Below are positions 18,740-28,069 of a stretch of 64,000 bases of DNA, in pieces. Source of the stretch: Mameliella sp. MMSF_3455 (GTDB lineage: Bacteria; Pseudomonadota; Alphaproteobacteria; Rhodobacterales; Rhodobacteraceae); contig NZ_JASHJL010000012.1 in the NCBI RefSeq assembly GCF_030733205.1, forward strand, positions 62,001 to 126,000. Reading direction: 5' to 3'. Each line of letters opens with the position of its first letter. Positions within the stretch are counted from its first letter, which is position 1. Position numbers and translations under genes: made by a program. Under the pieces are notes generated by a model, which saw nothing but the letters and a program-made list of their open reading frames with translations, was not told the DNA's origin and made no database searches.

Positions 18740-19618
18740 GTGACCCAGCCCAGTTCGACAGTCCGGGAATTGATCCGGCAACACTATCCGGACCTGACGT
18801 TGTCAGAGCGCAAGTTTGCCAACGCCCTGTTGGAAAACTACCCGGCGGCGGGCCTGGCCTCGATCACGATCGTTGCGGGGCAGACCGGGGTATCGACACC
18901 TACCATCGCGCGCATGGTGCAGAAACTGGGGTTCAAGGGGTTCCCGCAGTTCCACAAGGCGCTGCTTAAGGAACTGCAGGCCAAGGTGTCCGGCCCGACC
19001 GAACGGCGGGCGAACTGGGCGACAGAGGCGCCCGAGTCGCACCTGTTGAACCGTTTTGCCAAGGCGGTGACGCAGAACCTCCAGACCACTTTCAGCAACG
19101 TGCCCAGCGAGGCGTTCGACGACGCGGCGCACCTGCTGGCGGACACGGATCACACGTTGTTCATCGTTGGTGGGCGGATCACCCATGCGCTTGCGGATTA
19201 TGCCTTTACCCACCTGCAGGCAGTGCGGCCCCGGGTCATCCACCTGACCTCGTCCTCGGCGACCTGGCCGCACTACCTGCTGGACATGGAAAAGGGCGAT
19301 ACGCTGCTGATGTTCGACATCCGACGGTACGAGTCCAACCTGTTGAGATTGGCCGAACTGGCACGGGAACGCGGCGTCGAGGTGGTGCTGATCACCGACC
19401 AGTGGTCCAGCCCGGTGGCCGAGATCGCGACGCACAGTTTCAACTGCTGGGTGGAAATCCCCTCGGCCTGGGATTCCAACGTCTCGACTCTCATGTTGCT
19501 GGAGGCGCTGATTTCCGCAACGCAGGAAGAAGCCTGGCCGAACACCAAGGACAGGTACGAACGGTTGGACAATTTGTTCGAGCAGACAAGGCTGTTCCGA
19601 AAGCCGGGCGGGACATAG
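18740..19618 (+). CDS. MurR/RpiR-family transcriptional regulator
   Basis: N-terminal RpiR-type helix-turn-helix (TLSERKFANALLENYP, then VSTPTIARMVQKLGFKGFPQF) and C-terminal SIS domain (ITHALADYAFTHLQ, VVLITDQWSSPVAE). The GTG at 18740 is preferred because AAGGA lies 8 bp upstream; an ATG at 18671 would add 23 residues with no family similarity and lacks a clear ribosome site. It diverges from the operon starting at 18588, so it most likely controls it. The leader contains ATTGA-N6-ATTGA on the minus strand (18638-18653), a possible binding site. Confidence 0.88.
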   Translation: MTQPSSTVRELIRQHYPDLTLSERKFANALLENYPAAGLASITIVAGQTGVSTPTIARMVQKLGFKGFPQFHKALLKELQAKVSGPTERRANWATEAPESHLLNRFAKAVTQNLQTTFSNVPSEAFDDAAHLLADTDHTLFIVGGRITHALADYAFTHLQAVRPRVIHLTSSSATWPHYLLDMEKGDTLLMFDIRRYESNLLRLAELARERGVEVVLITDQWSSPVAEIATHSFNCWVEIPSAWDSNVSTLMLLEALISATQEEAWPNTKDRYERLDNLFEQTRLFRKPGGT

Positions 19619-19903
19619 AGCGCGGCCTGCACAAGGTCGCCCAGCTGCCCGGCACCTCAGCCTCCTGCTTGGTCACGGTCGGCTCCGCGGCGCGCAAGTC
19701 CAATTCAGAGCCGATCTGCGAAAGGCCAATCGCGCTGCAAGACGGGGCTGTCTGGGTTTCATGATGTCCTCCCGATTTGTGCCGTCACTGACCGTCACGA
19801 GATTGACATTACTTTTTCCAACCGTGCTTTCACGGGCGGCGGCCTCGGGTGTTTTGCAAGCGGGTTTCGGCCTTGTCGGTGGGTATTTGACCCCGGTTGC
19901 TCG

Positions 19904-20800
19904 TCAGCCCGGGGGCGTGTCGAGAAGAGCCAGAAAGGAGGTCAGCGCCGGTTGGACGGGTCCGTCCTTCCAGATCACGCAGACGTCGATCCGTGGCTGA
20001 TGGCCCTTCAGTTCAAGGTAATGCGCGCCGCTGCGGTTCATCCCGGTCATCGACCGGGGAACGAGGGAAATCCCGAGGCCAGCGGCGACCAGGCCGATGA
20101 TGGTCTGCATCTGGATGGCTTCCTGGTAAATCCGCAGCGGGCGCCCGTGCTCAGCATAATGATCCGCCACGGCGTCGTAATAGGCGGGGGCGACATGGCG
20201 GGGAAAGAAGACCAGTGGCGCGTCTGCGATCCGTTCGAATTCGACGGATCCGGCGGCATTCGCGTCCGTCGGGGCCCATCGGTCTGGAACCACGGCGACC
20301 AGTGCTTCGCTGGGCAGTGGGCGATGGGACAGCGAGGGGCGGAATGCCTCGCCGGGTCGGATGATGATGCCCGCGTCGATCTCGCCCTTGGCCAGCGCCT
20401 CGAATTGCATGTCGCTGGTGGCCTCGCGCAGGTCGACCCGGACATCGGGGTAGGCATCGCGAAAGCGGCGGACCAGGTTCGGCAGCAGGCTGTAGCTGGC
20501 GATGCTGACAAAGGCGAGCCGAAGTTCCCCCATCTCTCCTCGGGCGGCGCGCCGGGCGATGGCGGGCAGGCGCTCGGCCTCAGCCAGGACACGGCGCGCG
20601 TGGTCCAACCAGATTGCCCCGGCGGCCGTCAGCGAAACGCTCTTGCGTGTGCGGTTGAACAACTGCACGCCGAGGGCCTCCTCAAGGCCGCGGATCGACA
20701 TGCTGAGCGGCGGTTGAGTCATGTTCAGCCGTTGCGCGGCGCGGCCGAAATGCAGTTCCTCCGCAACCGCGATGAACTGCCTGATCTGGCGCAGATCCAT
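19904..20800 (-). CDS. LysR-family transcriptional regulator
   Basis: A 298-residue LysR protein: helix-turn-helix in the first 60 residues (LHFGRAAQRLNMTQPPLSMSI, trimmed to its core FGRAAQRLNMTQPPLS), then the effector domain. It diverges from the DMT transporter gene at 20945, which is its probable target. The 285 bp between it and the RpiR gene hold no gene that can be supported. Confidence 0.92.
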   Translation of the reverse strand: MDLRQIRQFIAVAEELHFGRAAQRLNMTQPPLSMSIRGLEEALGVQLFNRTRKSVSLTAAGAIWLDHARRVLAEAERLPAIARRAARGEMGELRLAFVSIASYSLLPNLVRRFRDAYPDVRVDLREATSDMQFEALAKGEIDAGIIIRPGEAFRPSLSHRPLPSEALVAVVPDRWAPTDANAAGSVEFERIADAPLVFFPRHVAPAYYDAVADHYAEHGRPLRIYQEAIQMQTIIGLVAAGLGISLVPRSMTGMNRSGAHYLELKGHQPRIDVCVIWKDGPVQPALTSFLALLDTPPG

Positions 20801-20944
20801 CCACTTCCCCCTGTTGATATGCCCATTATATGAATGGCGCTCTTTCTATATATTTTACAGCAAATTCGGATTTGCCTAGCCTGATCCGGCCAGCGCTGCC
20901 GGAATGGCGCGATGGGTGCAATCGACGGCAGGTGGGGGCGAGTC

Positions 20945-21835
20945 ATGCAGGGGCGGATCGGGCAGGCCAGCGGGAGTGCCACGGCCGGGCTCGGTCTGAT
21001 GTGCGTCGGCGTTGCCAGTCTCAGCGCCAATGACGCGCTCGCCAAGTTCCTTGTTGCAGACTATTCGCCCGTGCAGATCCTGTTCCTGCGCAACGTGATC
21101 GCCTTGCCTTTTGCCATCCTGCTGACACTGAAGATGGGGGGCGCCGGGGCGCTTCGGTCCGGACGGCCGGTCGCGCATCTCGTCCGGGGGGTGCTCTGGA
21201 TCGCCGCGACGGTACTGTTCTTCACCAGTTTCCTCTACCTCGACCTGGCCGAGGCTACGGCGCTGATCTTTGTGGCGCCCCTGTTCATCACGGCCATCTC
21301 GGCGCTCTTTCTGAAAGAACTGGTCGGCCCCCGGCGTTGGCTGGCAGTCTGCCTGGGGTTCGTCGGGGTTCTGATCGTCATCCGCCCCGGCGCCTCGGCC
21401 TTTCAGCCTGCTTCACTGTTGCCGGTCCTGACTGCTTTCCTTTATGCCCTGCTGATGCTGAGCGCGCGTTGGGTCGATGCCCGCGAAAGCGTCTGGACGA
21501 TGCTTTTGTACCTGACGGGGGCCAGCGCCTTCCTGAGCGCCTTCATCGTGCCCTTTGTCTGGGTGCCGGTCCGGCTTGGCGACCTGTGGTTGTTCGCGGC
21601 GATCGCCCTGTTCGGTACGGCGGGCATGACTATGATGACGCAGGCCTTTCGCCTGGCGCCCGCCGCGATTGTCGCGCCGATGGATTACACCGCGATTGTC
21701 TGGGCCACGGCCTTCGGCTGGCTGATCTGGGGCGAGGTGCCAGACCGCACCGCGTTCTACGGGGCAGCGGTGATCATCGCCAGTGGTCTCTATGTCATCT
21801 GGCGCGAACGGAGGGCGGATGCCCTTCAGGGATAG
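20945..21835 (+). CDS. DMT-superfamily (EamA) transporter
   Basis: About ten membrane segments in two EamA repeats. The first starts GLMCVGVASLSANDALAKF; the second ends with APMDYTAIVWATAFGWLIWGE. Such proteins export amino acids, nucleotides or other small metabolites; the substrate is not predictable here. The start at 20945 is chosen over 20912 because GGGGG precedes it at suitable distance, but both are possible. Divergent from a LysR gene. Confidence 0.9.
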   Translation: MQGRIGQASGSATAGLGLMCVGVASLSANDALAKFLVADYSPVQILFLRNVIALPFAILLTLKMGGAGALRSGRPVAHLVRGVLWIAATVLFFTSFLYLDLAEATALIFVAPLFITAISALFLKELVGPRRWLAVCLGFVGVLIVIRPGASAFQPASLLPVLTAFLYALLMLSARWVDARESVWTMLLYLTGASAFLSAFIVPFVWVPVRLGDLWLFAAIALFGTAGMTMMTQAFRLAPAAIVAPMDYTAIVWATAFGWLIWGEVPDRTAFYGAAVIIASGLYVIWRERRADALQG

Positions 21836-21844
21836 CGGCGGTTC

Positions 21845-22489
21845 TCAGTCCTCCGGCCCGATCCCGAAATACAGCAGGTACTTGTCGATGGACTGGGCGA
21901 TCACGGTTTCCGGGTCGTCGGGTCCGGGCATGCCGTAGATATGCGTCCGGATGCCAATGTAGACGATTCCGCCGTGCAGGTTCCAGATGTCCTCCATCGT
22001 CGGCCGGGTCTCGCCCCGCGCCAGGGCCTCTGTTTCGGCCAGCACGGGGCGGAGAATCACGTCGCCTAGGTGCATCAGGTAGCGGCGGTTCAGTACCGCG
22101 CCCGCCAGCCCCGAGGACATGAAGATCCGCATCCAGTCGCGTTCGAAGATCAGCCCGCTGTACTCGGTGTAGAAGGCAAGCAGTCGGGCCCGCAGGGGGA
22201 CGGTGCGATCTGTCAACCGGTCGGGCCAGTCCGGTGACAGGCGATCCAGGTAGACCTTTTCGTAGACCGCTTCCAAGAGTTCGTCCTTGGTCGCGAAGTA
22301 ATTGAAAAGAAGGGATTGCGTGACGCCCAGGCGCTTGGCCAGTTGCCGCGTGTTGCCCTCTAGCCCGACCTCGGCAAAAAAGCGCACCGCCTCGTTCACG
22401 ATTTGCTCGCGCCGCTCTTTCGGGGGCAGGCGCCGGCGCGCCGTTCCGCTCTCGGATTCTGCGTTTTCGCTTTCCAACCGACCATCCAT
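21845..22489 (-). CDS. TetR-family transcriptional regulator
   Basis: A 214-residue TetR protein. The DNA-binding domain spans about residues 24-70 (RREQIVNEAVRFFAEVG, then LAKRLGVTQSLLFNYFATKDEL). The C-terminal ligand domain has no clear assignment. It diverges from the molybdenum hydroxylase operon that starts at 22627, which it probably controls; the 137-bp gap holds a matching inverted repeat. Confidence 0.92.
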   Translation of the reverse strand: MDGRLESENAESESGTARRRLPPKERREQIVNEAVRFFAEVGLEGNTRQLAKRLGVTQSLLFNYFATKDELLEAVYEKVYLDRLSPDWPDRLTDRTVPLRARLLAFYTEYSGLIFERDWMRIFMSSGLAGAVLNRRYLMHLGDVILRPVLAETEALARGETRPTMEDIWNLHGGIVYIGIRTHIYGMPGPDDPETVIAQSIDKYLLYFGIGPED

Positions 22490-22526
22490 CGTTTTGCCTC
22501 TGTGACCCCGTTTAGCAGTTTTTACT

Positions 22527-22552
22527 TGATCTGTTCATCTTTTTATAGATCA
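22527..22552. promoter_or_regulatory. Candidate TetR operator
   Basis: TGATCT (22527-22532) and AGATCA (22547-22552) form an inverted repeat with a 14-bp AT-rich spacer, between the divergent TetR and molybdenum hydroxylase genes. Position and symmetry fit a TetR-type operator; no experimental support. Confidence 0.4.
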
Positions 22553-22626
22553 TGCGATCAACAATAGTGAGCAGATGCTCAATTGCGTCAGGGAGAGGCG
22601 CAAGGACAAGAGGGGAGGAGATCGCC

Positions 22627-23460
22627 ATGAAGGCATCGGCGGGCGGATATGCCCGGGCCAGGGACGTGCGGCACGCGCTTGACCTGCTGGCCGCGTCCGA
22701 CGGCATGGGCCGCATCCTGGCGGGTGGGCAAAGTCTTGTGGCCGCGATGAACATGCGGCTGTCCGAGGGGGACATGCTGGTCGATATCTCGCGGATCAGC
22801 GGGCTGAGCGGGGTGGCCGACGAGGGCGCCGTGCTTCGCATCGGCGCACTGACGCGTCACGCGGACATTGGGGCCGATCCGTTGATCCGGGCGCATGTTC
22901 CCCTGTTGACCGCCGCTGTCGATCACATCGCCCATGCGGCCATCCGCAACCGGGGCACCATTGGCGGGGCACTGGCCCATGCCGATCCTTCCGCCGAATT
23001 TCCCGCCTGTATCCTTGCGCTGGGCGCCACGCTGCACGCCGAGGGGCCGGACGGGACGCGGCAGATCGCGGCGGAGGATTTCTTTCAGGACGTGTTCACG
23101 ACGGCCCTGGCCGAGGAGGAGATCCTGACCGGCATCACCATACCCAAGGCGGAAAAGGGGGAGGTGCAGCTTCTCGAAGAGGTCGCGCGCCGTTGCGGAG
23201 ACTACGCGCTGGCGGGAATGTGCCTGGTAAAACGGTCAGCAGGGCACAGGTTGGTGGTGTTTTCGGTCGGTCCGGCGCCCCTGCTGGCAACGGATGCGAT
23301 GGCCGCACTGGATGCGGGCGACATGGACGGGGCGGTTACGGCCCTGAAGGACGCGCTTGCCCCGCCTTCGGACACGCAGGCCAGCGCGGCCTATCGCAAA
23401 CATCTTGCCGGGGTCCTGCTGCGCAGGGCCGTGGCCCGGATCCGGGAGAAGCAGGCATGA
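22627..23460 (+). CDS. Molybdenum hydroxylase FAD-binding subunit (CoxM/XdhB type)
   Basis: A 277-residue FAD-binding medium subunit. The FAD motifs are LAGGQSLVAAMNMRL near residue 36 and the downstream RNRGTIGGALAHADPSAE. The start at 22627 has GGAGGAG 7 bp upstream; the open frame further up is leader. First of three genes joined by ATGA overlaps, encoding a xanthine-dehydrogenase-family enzyme of the split three-subunit type. Confidence 0.93.
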   Translation: MKASAGGYARARDVRHALDLLAASDGMGRILAGGQSLVAAMNMRLSEGDMLVDISRISGLSGVADEGAVLRIGALTRHADIGADPLIRAHVPLLTAAVDHIAHAAIRNRGTIGGALAHADPSAEFPACILALGATLHAEGPDGTRQIAAEDFFQDVFTTALAEEEILTGITIPKAEKGEVQLLEEVARRCGDYALAGMCLVKRSAGHRLVVFSVGPAPLLATDAMAALDAGDMDGAVTALKDALAPPSDTQASAAYRKHLAGVLLRRAVARIREKQA

Positions 23461-23957
23461 CGGCAGTCTTTTTGGACAAGGTGGACATCGCGCTGACCGT
23501 GAACGGAGAGCCGGTCGAGGGACGCGTTCCGGCGGGTCAGCACCTGGTGGATTTCCTGCGGCAGGCGCTTGGCCTGACCGGGGCGCATGCCTCATGTGAA
23601 CACGGCGTCTGTGGCGCCTGCACCCTGCGTGTCGATGGCCAGGCCGTGCGCGGCTGCCTCATGCTGGCCGCCCAGGCGGATGGGGCCGAAGTCTGGACGG
23701 TCGAGGGGCTGACCGAACAGGGCAGCAGCCGTGATCTGCAACAGGCTTTCGTGGCGCGAAACGCCCTGCAATGCGGGTTTTGCACACCGGGCATGATCGT
23801 CGCGGCCGAGGATTTGTTGGCGCAGGGCGGAGTCCCCACGCGCGTCGAAATCCGTGAACACCTGTCGGGCAACTACTGCCGGTGCACCGGCTACGAGGCC
23901 ATCGTGGACGCGGTCGAGGACGTGGCGCGGGCGCGCGCCGGAAAGGGGACGGCATGA
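23457..23957 (+). CDS. Molybdenum hydroxylase [2Fe-2S] subunit (CoxS/XdhC type)
   Basis: A 166-residue small subunit with both clusters visible: the plant-ferredoxin-type CEHGVCGACT and the C-terminal pair CGFCTPGM with CRCTGYEAIVDAV. Passes electrons from the molybdenum site to FAD. Overlaps its neighbours by ATGA on both sides. Confidence 0.95.
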   Translation: MTAVFLDKVDIALTVNGEPVEGRVPAGQHLVDFLRQALGLTGAHASCEHGVCGACTLRVDGQAVRGCLMLAAQADGAEVWTVEGLTEQGSSRDLQQAFVARNALQCGFCTPGMIVAAEDLLAQGGVPTRVEIREHLSGNYCRCTGYEAIVDAVEDVARARAGKGTA

Positions 23958-26335
23958 CCATCGCATTCGGAAATCCCGACCGGCCCAATTCGTACATAGG
24001 CAAGACGGTGCCGCGTCCCAACGCGGAGAAACTGGTGCAAGGGCGCGGGCGCTATGTCGACGACATCACCCTGCCGCGCATGGTGCATGTGGCCTTTGTC
24101 CGGGCGCCGCTGGCCCATGCCCGGATCATCGGCATCGACACCGAGGCGGCGAAGGCCTTCAAGGGGGTGCTGCGGGTCTTTACCGGCGCCGACCTGGCCG
24201 AGGTCTGCACCCCTTGGGTGGGGGTCCTGGCGCATCTCAAGGGGTTGAAATCCCCGCCGCAACACGCGTTGGCCGTGGAGCGCGCCTGCTGGGTCGGAGA
24301 GCCGGTGGTGGCCGTCGTCGCCACGACACGTGCCGCTGCCGAAGAGGCTGCCACGCTGGTCGAGGTCGATTACGATCCGTTGCCGGCCGTGACCGATACG
24401 ATGACCGCACTTGATGCGGACACGCCGGTCATCCACCCCGACCTGGGCGACAACCTGGCGTTTCGCCGCCTCCACGAGGAAGGCGACGTGGACGCCGCCA
24501 TGGCGACCGCGCACAAGGTCGTCTCGGCCCGGTTTCGCACCGCGCGCCACACCGGCGTCACGCTGGAGCCGCGGTCGATCCTTGTCGACTGGAACCCGGC
24601 CGAAGGGCAGATGACCGCATGGCACGCCACGCAGGCGCCGCACATGATGCAGACCGTGCTGGCCACGCACCTGGACATTCCCGAAAGCCGCGTGCGCGTG
24701 ATCTGCGGCGACGTCGGAGGCTCCTACGGGATCAAGGTGCACGTCTATCCCGACGAGGTGGCGACCGCAGCGATCGCAAGGGTCATGGCGCGCCCGGTGA
24801 AGTTCATCGCCGACCGGCTGGAAAGTTTCACCTCTGACATCCATGCCCGCGACCATGAGATCGAGGCCAAGATCGCCGTTGCCGAAGATGGCAAGATCCT
24901 GGCCATCGACGTGGACGACTGGACCGGGATCGGTCCCTATTCGGTCTATCCGCGCACCTCCGCCATCGAGGGCAACCAGGTGGTGAACCTCTGCGGCGGG
25001 CCCTATGATTTCGCGAACTACCGCGCGCAGACCACGGTGGTCTTCCAGAACAAGGCGCCGACCTGCCAGTATCGCGCAGTGGGTCATCCCATCGCCGCGG
25101 CGATCACCGAGGGACTGGTGGACATGGCGGCCGCCGCCATCGGCATGGACCCTGTCGAGATCCGGCGTCGCAACATGTATGCCGACGATGCCTATCCGGT
25201 CACGTCGCCCGCCAAGATGCGGTTCGAGGGGCTGTCGCACCACGCCTCCATGGACAAGCTCATGGAGATGATTGATTACGATGCCCTTCGTGCCGACCAG
25301 GAAGAGGCGCGCAAACAAGGGAAGCATCGCGGCATCGGCATCGCCAGTTTCATCGAGCTGACCAACCCGTCGCCCTTCATGTACGGCATTGGCGGGGCGC
25401 GGATCTCGGCCCAGGACGGCTGTACGGTGCGGATGGATCCGGACGGCTCGGTCGTGGCGCTGTCCGGTGTGACAGAGCAGGGGCAGGGCACCGAGGCGAT
25501 GCTGAGCCAGGTGGTGGCCGAGGGCGTCGGCGTGACCCCGGACAAGGTGCGCATCATCACCGGCGACACGCAGGTGACCCCCTACGGCGGGGGTACCTGG
25601 GCCTCCCGCGGGGCGGGCATCGGCGGCGAGGCGGCGCTGCAGGCGGCGCGCGCGCTGCGAGGGTCGATCCTCGAGGTCGCGGCGTCGATGCTGCAGTCTG
25701 ATGCGGCCAAGCTGGACATCCGCGCGGGCCAAGTGGTCGATGCCGACAGCGGCGAAGCGCGCATGCCGCTCGAGGAACTGGGCCGCATCGTCTATTTCCG
25801 GGGCGACACCCTGCCCAAGGGTCTGCCCCGCGAACTGGTTCAGACCCGGCACTTCATCACCATGGATTATCCCTTTGCCTTCACCAACGGCGTGCAGGCC
25901 AGCTATCTTGAGGTGGATACCGACACCGGCGTCGTCACCCTGCTGAAACACTGGTGCGTCGAGGATTGCGGACGCGTCATCAACCCGCAGCTTGTGGATG
26001 AACAGATCCGGGGCGGCATCGTCCAGGGGCTGGGCGGCGCGCTCTACGAGGAGATCCACTATGACGAGGACGGCCAGCTTCTGAACGGGTCGATGGCGGA
26101 TTACCTGGTTCCGATGGCGGGCGAGATGCCGGACATGCAGATTGGCCACGTCGAGACCCCCACCGGCGAAAGCGAACTGGGCGCCAAGGGGGCCGGAGAG
26201 GCCGGCACCGCCGGGGCTCCGGCCGCCGTCATGAATGCCATCAACGACGCCCTGCGCCCGTTCGGCGCGCAGGTGACCGAAATGCCCTTCACGCCGGAAC
26301 GCGTCCTGCGTGCCCTGGGCAAGATCGACGACTGA
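23954..26335 (+). CDS. Molybdenum hydroxylase catalytic subunit (CoxL/XdhA type)
   Basis: A 793-residue molybdopterin-cytosine-dinucleotide-type catalytic subunit. Landmarks are the substrate-loop CQYRAVGHPIAAAITE, the GGTWASRGAGIGGEAAL segment and the catalytic Glu in GAKGAGEAGTAGAP. The substrate loop is neither the AYRCSFR of true CO dehydrogenase nor the AYRGAGR of form II, so CO is unlikely; hydroxylation of an N-heterocycle or an aldehyde is expected. Neighbouring deaminase and amidohydrolase genes favour a heterocycle. Confidence 0.92.
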   Translation: MTIAFGNPDRPNSYIGKTVPRPNAEKLVQGRGRYVDDITLPRMVHVAFVRAPLAHARIIGIDTEAAKAFKGVLRVFTGADLAEVCTPWVGVLAHLKGLKSPPQHALAVERACWVGEPVVAVVATTRAAAEEAATLVEVDYDPLPAVTDTMTALDADTPVIHPDLGDNLAFRRLHEEGDVDAAMATAHKVVSARFRTARHTGVTLEPRSILVDWNPAEGQMTAWHATQAPHMMQTVLATHLDIPESRVRVICGDVGGSYGIKVHVYPDEVATAAIARVMARPVKFIADRLESFTSDIHARDHEIEAKIAVAEDGKILAIDVDDWTGIGPYSVYPRTSAIEGNQVVNLCGGPYDFANYRAQTTVVFQNKAPTCQYRAVGHPIAAAITEGLVDMAAAAIGMDPVEIRRRNMYADDAYPVTSPAKMRFEGLSHHASMDKLMEMIDYDALRADQEEARKQGKHRGIGIASFIELTNPSPFMYGIGGARISAQDGCTVRMDPDGSVVALSGVTEQGQGTEAMLSQVVAEGVGVTPDKVRIITGDTQVTPYGGGTWASRGAGIGGEAALQAARALRGSILEVAASMLQSDAAKLDIRAGQVVDADSGEARMPLEELGRIVYFRGDTLPKGLPRELVQTRHFITMDYPFAFTNGVQASYLEVDTDTGVVTLLKHWCVEDCGRVINPQLVDEQIRGGIVQGLGGALYEEIHYDEDGQLLNGSMADYLVPMAGEMPDMQIGHVETPTGESELGAKGAGEAGTAGAPAAVMNAINDALRPFGAQVTEMPFTPERVLRALGKIDD

Positions 26336-26377
26336 ACTAGCAGGCGCAGGAGGCGCCTCGACCAAGGGAGGAAACAC

Positions 26378-27430
26378 ATGAAGATCACCGCAATGGCAGC
26401 TGCCACCGCGATCCTGATGGGTGGCACGGCCTATGCCCAGCAGACGATCACCGTCAACATCGGCTCGTCGCACCCGGAGGCCAACATTTGGGTCTACGCG
26501 ATGAAGAACACCTTTCAGCCAGAGGTGAACCGCATCCTGGCCGAGGGCGGCAACGAATACACCGTGAACTGGGTCGAGAGCTACGCGGGCACGCTCTACA
26601 AGTTCACCGACACGCGCGAGGCTGTCATGGACGGCATCGTCGACGTGGGCATGGTGGGCACGGTCTGGGAAGGCGCCAACATGCCCCTGCAGAACGTGAC
26701 CTATTTCACGCCCTTCGCCACCGAAGATCACCGCATGATCATCGAGATCTTCGACGACCTGTCCGAGAACCTGCCCGAGCTGAAAGACAGCTGGGCGCAG
26801 AACGGCATGGTGCACCTGTCGTCTCTGATCACCGACAGCTACGATATCTACGCCACCTTCCCGGTCTCCTCGATGGACGACCTGCAGAACCGCAAGCTGA
26901 ACGCGCCGGGGACCTCGGCCAACTGGCTGCGCGAAACCGGAGCGACGCCGGTGGATGGCGCCCTGACCACCTATTACACCAACATCCAGACCGGCGTGAC
27001 CGAAGGCACCCTGTCCTTTGCCTCCGGCATCCTGCCGACCCGTGTCTACGAGGTCGCCCCGGAGCTGACCCGTGTCGGCATCGGTTCGATGTATTTCGGC
27101 GGGATCGCGGCCAACAAGGACTTTTACGAGGGGCTGCCCGCGCCTGTGCAAGAGGCCTTCCGCGAGGCAGCACAGGCGACCTCGATCGCGCATGGCGACT
27201 ATGTCGCCGACCTCGCAGCGCGCGCCCTGGACGAGATGCAGGAAGCGGGGCTGACCATCCACCAGCTGCCCGATGCCGAAAAGGCCAAGTGGGTCGACGG
27301 CCTGCCCAACATTGTCGAACCCTGGCTGGAACAGACCGGCGAGGCGGGCAAGACCGTGCTCAAGGCCTATTTCGCGGCCCTCCGCGAGCGCGGGGCAACC
27401 CCCTTGCGGGACTGGGACGAAGGTCTCTGA
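26378..27430 (+). CDS. TRAP transporter periplasmic binding protein (DctP family)
   Basis: A 350-residue receptor with Sec signal peptide (MAAATAILMGGTAYAQQ). The mature part starts with TITVNIGSSHPEANIWVYAM. The start has GGGAGG upstream. It follows the molybdenum hydroxylase by 42 bp on the same strand, so uptake of that enzyme's substrate is a fair inference. A strong hairpin at 27449-27482 separates it from dctQ. Confidence 0.92.
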   Translation: MKITAMAAATAILMGGTAYAQQTITVNIGSSHPEANIWVYAMKNTFQPEVNRILAEGGNEYTVNWVESYAGTLYKFTDTREAVMDGIVDVGMVGTVWEGANMPLQNVTYFTPFATEDHRMIIEIFDDLSENLPELKDSWAQNGMVHLSSLITDSYDIYATFPVSSMDDLQNRKLNAPGTSANWLRETGATPVDGALTTYYTNIQTGVTEGTLSFASGILPTRVYEVAPELTRVGIGSMYFGGIAANKDFYEGLPAPVQEAFREAAQATSIAHGDYVADLAARALDEMQEAGLTIHQLPDAEKAKWVDGLPNIVEPWLEQTGEAGKTVLKAYFAALRERGATPLRDWDEGL

Positions 27431-27448
27431 TCGGAACGTGACGGCACG

Positions 27449-27482
27449 GCACCCGCCCGGCAGTCTGGCGCCGGGCGGGTGC
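27449..27482 (+). promoter_or_regulatory. Intercistronic hairpin after TRAP binding-protein gene
   Basis: A perfect 13-bp stem (27449-27461 with 27470-27482), 8-nt loop, followed by GTTCTT. It lies 18 bp past the dctP stop and 23 bp before dctQ. Very stable; likely a partial terminator or 3'-end protector that raises binding protein over permease. Confidence 0.8.
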
Positions 27483-27505
27483 GTTCTTGAAAGCAGGATC
27501 GGGGC

Positions 27506-28069
27506 ATGAGCGAAGACAACACGGCCGAGTTCGACGACGGGTTTGTCCCGTCCTTTTCCGAGGCGCCCCTGGGCGCGGCGCTGGGCGGTGTCGCGGCGGC
27601 CATGTCCGCGGTCGGCACGGCCGCCATTGGCGCGCTGATGCTGCTGATCGTGGCCGATGTGCTTGGGCGCAACTTCATGAACATGCCGATCACCGGCGTG
27701 TCCGAGATCGCGGCGCGGTCCGTGGTGGCCATCGTCTTTCTTCAGGTGCCCGCCGCCATCCTGCAAAGACGCCTGACGCGGGCCGATTTCCTGGTGCGAC
27801 GGATCGAGCGTGCCTCGCCGACGGCGGTGTCCCTGCTCGAAGCGGTATTTTGCATTGCCGGGGCGGTGGTCTTTGCGCTGGTGCTATGGGCTTCGTGGCC
27901 GAAATTCATCCAGAGCTGGCACAGCGCAGAGTTCTTTGGCGTACAGGGTGTCTGGACCATCCCGACATGGCCTTTCCGCGCAATCACCGTGCTGGGGGCC
28001 TTTACCGCCGTTCTTGCTGCGCTTTATCGCGCGGTTGCCGAACTGCGCCGCATGGGGGGCACGACATGA
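27506..28069 (+). CDS. TRAP transporter small permease (DctQ family)
   Basis: A 187-residue protein with four predicted membrane segments, the first near residues 38-60. An acidic N-terminus (SEDNTAEFDDGF) precedes them. Contains the family stretch VVAIVFLQVPAAILQRRLTRADF. Overlaps dctM by ATGA. Confidence 0.88.
   Translation: MSEDNTAEFDDGFVPSFSEAPLGAALGGVAAAMSAVGTAAIGALMLLIVADVLGRNFMNMPITGVSEIAARSVVAIVFLQVPAAILQRRLTRADFLVRRIERASPTAVSLLEAVFCIAGAVVFALVLWASWPKFIQSWHSAEFFGVQGVWTIPTWPFRAITVLGAFTAVLAALYRAVAELRRMGGTT

Noticed and set aside
19761-20000. Small 79-codon plus-strand frame between the RpiR and LysR genes
   Set aside because: It overlaps the end of the LysR gene antisense, has no ribosome site and no similarity.
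22627-26335. Aerobic CO dehydrogenase (coxMSL)
   Set aside because: Gene order fits, but the active-site loop lacks the AYRCSFR motif and no coxDEF-type maturation genes follow.
23891-27766. Open frame of 1291 codons on the minus strand
   Set aside because: Antisense to the molybdenum hydroxylase and TRAP receptor genes; it is a by-product of high GC and codon bias.
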